Assembly (NCBI RefSeq): GCF_016920785.2
Contig: NW_024609846.1
Location: forward strand, 114,132,831-114,196,830
Source of the DNA: Ixodes scapularis
Lineage: Eukaryota > Arthropoda > Arachnida > Ixodida > Ixodidae
Direction of reading: 5' to 3'
Length of the DNA stretch: 64,000 bases
The notes beneath the pieces were generated by a model. The model had not been told where the DNA came from. It did not search any database and saw only the letters and a program-made list of their open reading frames with translations. Both the position numbers and the translations under genes were made by a program. Of this stretch, positions 57,965 to 64,000 are shown one piece after another. Positions within the stretch are counted from its first letter, which is position 1; every line of letters starts with the position of its first letter.

Positions 57965-58130
57965 GTCTGCTTTTGTTGGGGTTGTGGTGACGTCAGAACG
58001 CTGAGCTGATTTAAGGATAGCGGGTAGACCTCAAAGCAAGCTGCCTCGAGCTCTACCCACTATCCTTCAATCAAAGCCAAGCAGAACTCGGTGTTCTGAC
58101 GTCACCACAACCCCAACAAAAGAAGCGGAC
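57965..58130. mobile_element. Palindromic MITE, 166 bp
   Basis: Left GTCTGCTTTTGTTGGGGTTG and right CAACCCCAACAAAAGAAGCG pair along most of their length, with GGATAGCGGGTAGACCTC and GAGCTCTACCCACTATCC arms in the middle. The inner hairpin is related to 7585-7632. Confidence 0.75.
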
Positions 58131-58159
58131 GAACGTGCGCACTGCGTAGTACCCCCGTC

Positions 58160-58435
58160 CTAGGGCCTTAAACTCGTCAAACACAAAGTTGGAGCCGAAA
58201 GTTAGCGGGGCGCGCCAATTGGACGTCGGCGACAAAAACGCGAAGTCATCGTCGTGACCGTCGACCCCTCCCCCTTTCTCAAAAAGCAACAAATCCCCCC
58301 CCCCCCCCCCCCCCAAAAAAAAAAAAAGAAAAACGGAGCTTTGGATCCGCCTTTGCGTCGTGATATTTCACCCGACGCGCTCTGTCAACTTCGGCCCCAA
58401 CTTTGTGCTTGACAAGTTTAGTGCCCCTAAGCTCA
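58160..58435. repeat. Single diverged copy of the ~165-bp hairpin MITE, interrupted by poly-C
   Basis: Left arm TTAAACTCGTCAAACACAAA, right arm AACTTTGTGCTTGACAAGTT, the same family as 1643-2132. The loop is expanded by an insertion containing 20 C (58295-58314) followed by an A run. Confidence 0.7.
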
Positions 58436-58775
58436 TCTGTCAAGTGTCATACTCGTACACTTTAGACCTAAGGGAATAGCAGGTGGATTCTGTTGTGCAC
58501 ATTTTGATAAAGTGATTTTCGATGGTGGTTAATCCACCTTTCTCGGAAATCGCTGGTTCGAAGTTTTTCGCCTCATTTGCGGGTTAAAACTACCGAAGCT
58601 GCTGGCGCGAAGAGGGGGTTGATAAGGAGCGTTCGGCGATGCGCAGTTTATTTTTGCGGTGAAAAAAAAAAAAAATTAAATAACGGCAAGCTGTGAAACT
58701 TTTAACAGCTTGTCCGGACCGCTAGCGGTACATTTGGGCGAAGACTGAAGGGGGGTCCAAACAGGACACTATACC

Positions 58776-58949
58776 TATACTCTGTTTCATACTTAGCGTA
58801 CAACGCTGTCAAAGCCACTGGCGCGAGCGCGGGGCTTGATCTCGTTGATCATTTGCACGCGTTCTCGCGCAAACAAAACCATAGAAGAAGCCACGCGCTC
58901 GCGCCAGTAGCTTTGACAGCGTTGCACGCTAAGTATGAAACAGACTATA
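58776..58949. mobile_element. Palindromic MITE, TATACTCTGTTTCA termini
   Basis: Left TATACTCTGTTTCATACTTA, right TAAGTATGAAACAGACTATA, inner arms CAACGCTGTCAAAGCCACTG and CAGTAGCTTTGACAGCGTTG. 174 bp, ending only 231 bp before the first brambleberry ATG. Confidence 0.75.
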
Positions 58950-59180
58950 CAAAACGCACGACTCCGACCAGGCTCGTCCGCTTCAATTTTCAGCCAGCGG
59001 TGTACAAAAGGAGAGCTGCAGCACCATCGATATCACCATAAATCAGCCAATCAGAACGCTTGGCACGCTTGGTTCACTGTTCCGCCAGTTCCGCTGCTCT
59101 TTAAAGCGAACTTTGAAACCTTTATTGCCTTTACACTTCACTGTAGTTGTTGTCGTCCCTAGACTCATTTCCAACATTTT

Positions 59181-59456
59181 ATGCGACACTCTTTTCGTAC
59201 GATGCATCTCGCCGATAATTTCCTAGCATTGTTCGTCCATCTTGTTGCGTTCTCCCCCTGCCATTGCTTCGACTGGTTTGGGTTCTACGGTGGTCAGCCG
59301 GCGACGGTGGCCGTTGTCGACGACCCGAAGGACTTCAACAAGGACGGCACTGCGGTGTCTGTGCCTTTCGAGATGAGCACTTCGGACGAAGACTTCCTCA
59401 AGGAGGGGAAGAAATACGGCTTGCAGCTATCCAAGCTCGATGTGTGTCATCACAAG
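59181..59456 (+). CDS. bmb: brambleberry exon 1, signal peptide
   Basis: Opens with ATG at 59181, with a second in-frame ATG at 59202; either leaves the hydrophobic signal-like core intact. The exon encodes DWFGFYGG, an acidic stretch and LQLSKLDVCHHK, ending CACAAG before GTAAGG in phase 0. The sequence runs on in frame for 35 codons into the intron, so the exon end is set by the splice site and by homology to the next exon. Confidence 0.8.
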
Positions 59457-62400
59457 GTAAGGAATGTCTTTTGTCGTGAACCTTTGGCCATGTCCCGATG
59501 TCCCGTCGAGCAACGGTCTCTTTTGCAAGCGTACCGACCTCATGTTCCCCGAAGTATTTATTAAATCGAAGAACTGGTCAGGCCAAGGTCCTCGTGCGGG
59601 TTTAATATTTGCAGTACGAACCCGCCAAATGTGAACTCGCCACAGTTAAGTTCACCTAATCTAATCTAGCAAATCAAAACGCAACAAAATCTGCGCAAGC
59701 CTCGACATGAAGGGCCGAAGGAGAAAGCTTTTTGGGGTGTAGGAGCTGCCTTTTATTTCACCAACTCTTTTAAGAATATGATAGGGGTTCATTTAGAGTA
59801 TGTTTTGTTCTTTAATCACTAAAATAGGGACATCTTTTCTCTTTTTTTTTTCTTTTTTTTTTTATGCCAATTTAATAAAAGAACAAAAAAGGTTATAATT
59901 TTAGACAAACCCCCGAGTCTGGGGAAAAGATACATTGCCGTGAAAGCCAATCACTACATGCTGGTGAAAAGATACATTGCCAAATGAGGCAGTTTCCCTG
60001 CACTTCCTCAATGCGGTTGTAAAGTTCGTAGCAAAATTCGAAATTTATCATAAAATGAATCAGTCACTTAGTGGGATCGAATTATTACCTGCACGGTTCT
60101 GATCCTCCCCTGTTGCGTTCTGTGCTCCCATGTCACAGCTGAAATCTGCAGTGTATACTCCATGAGTGTCCAACCTGGTAGTGTTTCAGGAGACTAGCTC
60201 AAGCTTGTGCTTTTAGACAGCACTTCCTTTGTGCAAGTGCTCTCAGAAACAAAATTCTAGCCTAGTGTCATTACATTTGGGTAATCTGTAGCACAGATAG
60301 CTATAATGAAACTCTTTCAGATATTGTGTGCCGATTGTTGTAGACATAATAAATTAACAAATATCCATATTGTTTAGTTGCAACACGTGTGGAAACAGAT
60401 TTCGTGGAAACACGTTTCGTGAACAACTTTTCCTCATTGTGGAAGCATGTTTCATGGGCACATTTTTCACCTATGTGGCGTTTTGTGGACACTGCCTCCT
60501 GCAATGTTTCATTCTCAAAGTCTGGAAGCCGCCAAATACTAGTGCATAATTCACTGAGGCATACTTGCCTAAGCCTCAGGGCTCTCTGCCTCTGTACATC
60601 AGGTGAGATGCAAAAAGTTTGCGACGACGCATTGCAAGTTGTGTCAATGAGACGAGTGCGGGAAACCTTTTAATGGAGCAAACTGTTGATGGAATGTTGC
60701 TTGTCGATGAGACGCCGCTCAAAGAACGGATTGCCACTGGCCAAGGAATGGTAGAGCAGCTGATAGCGTGGATGAAGGTTTCAAGCTTGACAGTGCCAGT
60801 CGTGTCCTCAACTCTACTAGATTTCAGTTTCAAATAGTGGGGCTGAATATTTGGAATAGAGTGATGAAAAACGAATCTTAAAAGATACTTTACTACGCTA
60901 TATTCTCTTATTAATTAAATTCAAAATGTTATCTCTTCCACTTGCCACAGGTCTTCTTAAACCTGAAGGCTTCCTGTTCTTCATTGAGTGAGGAAGACAT
61001 GGGAAAATTGAGCGTGCGCTTGCTGAACTGCCAATCTGCAGTCGAGGGGCGTGCAACCTTTCCTTGCACCGACGACATGGTAAGTTGCTCGTGTTTCTTC
61101 AATTTTCATATGGCCTATTATTATAATGATGGGTTACGAGTAGGGCTCCCTATGGTAGATGCCGATAAACCCCGAAAATTAACCCCAGAGCCGGTTTTCT
61201 CAAGGTTGGTGGGAACCAAAAAACCCCAAATTTCAGCTGTCATCAGATCGATAAAACACGAGCTTCATGCCAAAAAAATACCAACAATATTTACATCTTT
61301 ATTTGGTGACCCAAAACACGGCCTCCAGTGAAGTGTGGTTGCCTGTATTTTTTGGACCCGCACAGCTTATCTTGTTTCCTTCTCTTATTGGTAGTGGGGC
61401 ACTTTCTGAGTATTCGGGTCAAGCTTGTGTTCCCCAAACGTTGGGGGAGTCTTGCGCCCGTATCCCATTTTCTTGGCACAAACTCCGACGAACCCCCAAT
61501 TTTCATTCAACAGCGAAAATGGAGAACAAAAAGCATTTAATCTGCGGGGGAAAAAAAGTAAACCCCGAAAAAACACTTCCTAATTCGAAGAAAAATAAAC
61601 CCCGAAGAAACTAGTTTATTTTTCTAATTCGGGGGTGTTTTGTTGGGGTTCATTCCTTCCCTTGGATTTGGAGTTTTTCCTTGTTAACATTTGGTGTCGG
61701 ACGAAAAATCTGAGTTTACCAAGGGTCGTGTTGAAGGAGATCAGACACAGGCATGAAATTCCCCAACCACAAGGGAACGAATAAGCGTGACGCGAATATT
61801 CAGAAAAGATTCCTGTCCCAATGAAAAAAATAAACAAGATATGATGTGTTGTTCTGAAGCAATTGAGAAGAAGCCCGGTGGACGTGCAGTCAATTGGGGG
61901 GCTGCATTCTGGCCGTCGGTACAAAATAGAGCTGTGGACAAAGATTTTCTTGTTGCGAAGCTTGGGTGTATCTTTTTCAAGGATAGCTCCGTTTCAGAGT
62001 TTGCCGGTATTCTCCATTTTTTCCCCATTTTTTTTTTTTTTTTTTTTTTTACAAGACCGAAAACATGGAACCCTAGAGTCATGAGTAGAGGGTTTCCTTT
62101 TTCAGTATTTACCTCCGAACCCCAAAAATGAACCCCGCAAGTCAGTTTTATTGAATTCAAGGGAGGGGGAAGGGGAGGAACCAAAAAACCCCAAATTCTT
62201 TAAATGAGAAAATTCCAACCTTCACGGGCAGTAACTTTTTATCCAGACGCAGGTGAATATTTAAAGTGGTTTTATAGGTGGGACCACTTTATTCTATGTA
62301 GCCCCCTTTATTTCTAGCTGGTCTCCGCTTTACCTCTAAGTGGCTTCAGTTGATTTACAAATGGTCCCACTTTGATTCACATGTTATTTTAAATTTTGTA

Positions 62401-63742
62401 GACTATGCACTGAACTGCCTGTGAAGCTTTCTTGCGGACAATTATACGGATCACGTGCACATCCCCTAGAGGTTGTGGAATGATCTGCCCTTGTCTTGTT
62501 TTCTTCAGCAGAAGCCTTGATAAACGCCAAATTTTTGTTTTACACCGCAAGACTCTGAATTTCTGGGGGAAAAAAAAATACAACCCCCAAAACATGAAAC
62601 CTTAGTTACTAGAGAGAATAGCCCAAGGCAGAAGGAATGTGGACTCGTGACAAGGTTCCACAACACATTGATCTACTCTAGTGCAAGCTCTGCTCGTGAG
62701 CATGCCCCCGAGGCATATCTGGCTCCACTAATATTTTGAGAAGTGGCATTGGCATACGGACCAAAGTAATGGTATAACGTGCACATTTGAGACAGTGGCA
62801 CGCACACATTTTACGAGAGGGCTAGGTTTGATGTGCTAGAAAGAGGTGACAGTCGGACACAAGCTTCGGTTGGTTACGGCCGGAAAATGAATAGGGAGTA
62901 CTCAAGTGTGACAGCAATTGAAGACCCTCGATGAAGTCTAGATGTTCACCAAACTAAGCCTAGTGCACTGTGTATCCTTACGGTGGTCTTCCATAAAGTC
63001 TCTAAGGCATGCATTCTGGCCATAATGCATGTTCACATTAAAATCGACCTGCAGTGAGAAATGGCATATCCCGTGGTGTCACAGTGTTGCATAATGTGAC
63101 CGCGTCACACGACTTCCTAATGTCGTATGATCACGTCGCGGTGTCTGGTGAGCCCATGACGTCCCGACCCCACACGAAGCACATACGAGAATTTACCGCA
63201 AAGCCTCGCCAGTAACTGCTATCACCGTAACACGAAGCACTAGGAGCAGCACAAACAGCGGTAACATACAATTGGTGTTCATTTTCTAATTCACTAGCAC
63301 CACAAACATATGAGTGAGAATTTTGTTACTGTTTCAGGAGTGCACTTCAGTTATCAATCAGTGCGCCGTCTGAGAGTTTTTTTCTCATCTTTACAAGATG
63401 GGATAAACAAAGCAGTTTCTTCTTTTGCTCTGTCCATTTATGCCATTGCTTGGAATCAAGTAATGTCATTCATATTTTGCAATCTACTATGTTTAAACAA
63501 CACATACATGGTCGTTCCTCTGTCACCAGCATTTTAGCTCATACATTTAAAGTTGGTATCGATAATGGGACACTTTCCAGTCCCTGCGAGAATGCACCAA
63601 GGGCATGGACCAGCACACTTGGAATGCGTACCACCTGGTGAGCAACCGTGCAAGGGCAGTCTGCTACAGCACCAGGCAGCAGCAGTTCCATGTCAAAACG
63701 GAAATGACCATTAACAAGCTGGTCTGGTCTTCTGACCAGCAG
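59181..63742 (+). CDS. bmb: Brambleberry / KAR5 / GEX1-family nuclear fusion protein, 5' part (3 exons, runs off window)
   Basis: Three exons joined in phase 0 give about 189 residues, and the gene continues past 64000. The product starts with a hydrophobic signal-like stretch (FLALFVHLVAF), then DWFGFYGG, then the family's cysteine pattern: DVCHHK, LKASCSSLSEEDMGKLSVRL, NCQSAVEGRATFPCTDDM, ECTKGMDQHTWNAYH, and RAVCYSTRQQQFHVKTEMTI. This is the signature of the KAR5/GEX1/Brambleberry ectodomain. In yeast, plants and zebrafish these nuclear-envelope proteins act in nuclear or karyomere fusion. The transmembrane part expected at the C-terminus lies outside the window. It lies about 2.3 kb downstream of KDM2 on the same strand, with its own probable promoter. 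Confidence 0.85.
59457..60950 (+). other. brambleberry intron 1
   Basis: Contains T-rich runs (59841-59864) and a patch of degenerate GGAAACACGTTTCGTG words (60385-60490). No exon seen. Confidence 0.65.
60951..61079 (+). CDS. bmb: brambleberry exon 2, cysteine-rich core
   Basis: Acceptor TTGCCACAG, 43 codons beginning VFLNLKASCSSLSEEDMGKL and ending FPCTDDM, donor GTAAGT, phase 0 at both ends. It contains the family pattern C-x2-L-x-E followed by L-L-N-C and G-R-x-T-F-x-C. Confidence 0.88.
61080..63580 (+). other. brambleberry intron 2
   Basis: From 61140 to about 62600 it is filled with a repeat marked by AACCCC(G/C)AA words on the plus strand and inverted GGGGTT stretches (61620-61655), plus a T-run at 62030-62050. 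The rest is unique sequence. Confidence 0.65.
63581..63742 (+). CDS. bmb: brambleberry exon 3
   Basis: Acceptor CACTTTCCAG, 54 codons beginning SLRECTKGMDQHTWNAYH and ending WSSDQQ, donor GTACGC, phase 0. The CT-x2-MD...Y...VC...Q...T-x-MTINKL pattern matches the family closely. Confidence 0.88.
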
Positions 63743-64000
63743 GTACGCTCATCTTCTCTCGGTTCTGGGACTTTTACTGTTGCACTCTGACTGCTCGTTT
63801 CCTGGGGAGTTGTTTGTCCAAACTCTTGTCAAGTAGTAGCATAATTATTACTTTTTGCTTGTAAATGTGCTTCTCTGACGTGCTGTGTCTTTATGCTTTT
63901 TAAAGCATGCATCTGTGCTTGATGCCACTTCACTTTCTTTCTATAAGCTTCATTCTTTTTTTTTTATAGTGTGTTTTCATGTCTTCCTAGTCTTTGAAAA
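63743..64000 (+). other. brambleberry intron 3 (partial)
   Basis: Pyrimidine-rich non-coding sequence after the GTACGC donor. I see no further exon before the window ends. Confidence 0.6.

Larger units (their letters stand above)
56901..59180. other. Intergenic KDM2-brambleberry, MITE cluster and presumed bmb promoter
   Basis: Five inverted-repeat elements (57128, 57717, 57965, 58160, 58776) fill most of this 2.3 kb. Only about 230 bp of non-repeat sequence precedes the bmb ATG; I see no TATA box in it. Confidence 0.7.

Noticed and set aside
1..64000. rRNA, tRNA genes and CRISPR arrays
   Set aside because: No tRNA cloverleaf, rRNA core or regularly spaced direct repeats with unique spacers were seen. 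The regular arrays are mini- or microsatellites.

Overview
The window is eukaryotic: short exons with GT-AG junctions, introns up to 12 kb, many transposon relics and microsatellites, and no prokaryotic signals. The proteins, the repeat texture and a short TTAGG-type telomere motif point to an arthropod. My best guess is a chelicerate, probably a hard tick, but that is inference because no search was possible.

Two genes on the plus strand can be reconstructed. (1) A complete KDM2 (FBXL10/FBXL11-type) JmjC histone demethylase occupies about 10.28-56.9 kb. It has 17 exons that splice in frame into about 1211 residues, with JmjC, CXXC zinc finger, PHD finger, F-box and leucine-rich repeats in the family order. 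All iron and 2-oxoglutarate residues and all CXXC and PHD ligands are present. Only the 63-nt first exon is uncertain. (2) The first three exons of a Brambleberry/KAR5/GEX1-family nuclear-fusion protein lie at 59.18-63.74 kb, and the gene runs off the right edge.

Layout: 1-10.1 kb is intergenic repeat. 10.1-10.3 kb is a promoter-like segment with GCCGCCAT and CCAAT motifs around the proposed KDM2 start. 10.3-43.2 kb holds KDM2 exons 1-10 (JmjC half), inflated by transposons. 45-55.8 kb holds exons 11-17 (CXXC, PHD, F-box, LRR). 55.8-56.9 kb is the 3'UTR. 57.1-58.95 kb is a run of palindromic MITE-like elements. 59.2-64 kb is brambleberry.

The mobile DNA includes a nearly full-length, broken CR1-like non-LTR retrotransposon on the minus strand (28.3-32.4 kb) whose ORF1 begins with a canonical 2A ribosome-skipping motif. 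It also includes several TTAA-flanked inverted-repeat elements (piggyBac-like). Two of these, about 1.1 kb each and in opposite orientation, bracket the exon that encodes the catalytic HxD of KDM2. A pogo-like MITE and several hairpin MITEs complete the set. KDM2 acts on chromatin (H3K36 demethylation, CpG-island binding, F-box/Skp1 contacts) and Brambleberry acts in nuclear-envelope fusion. I see no functional link between them beyond adjacency.
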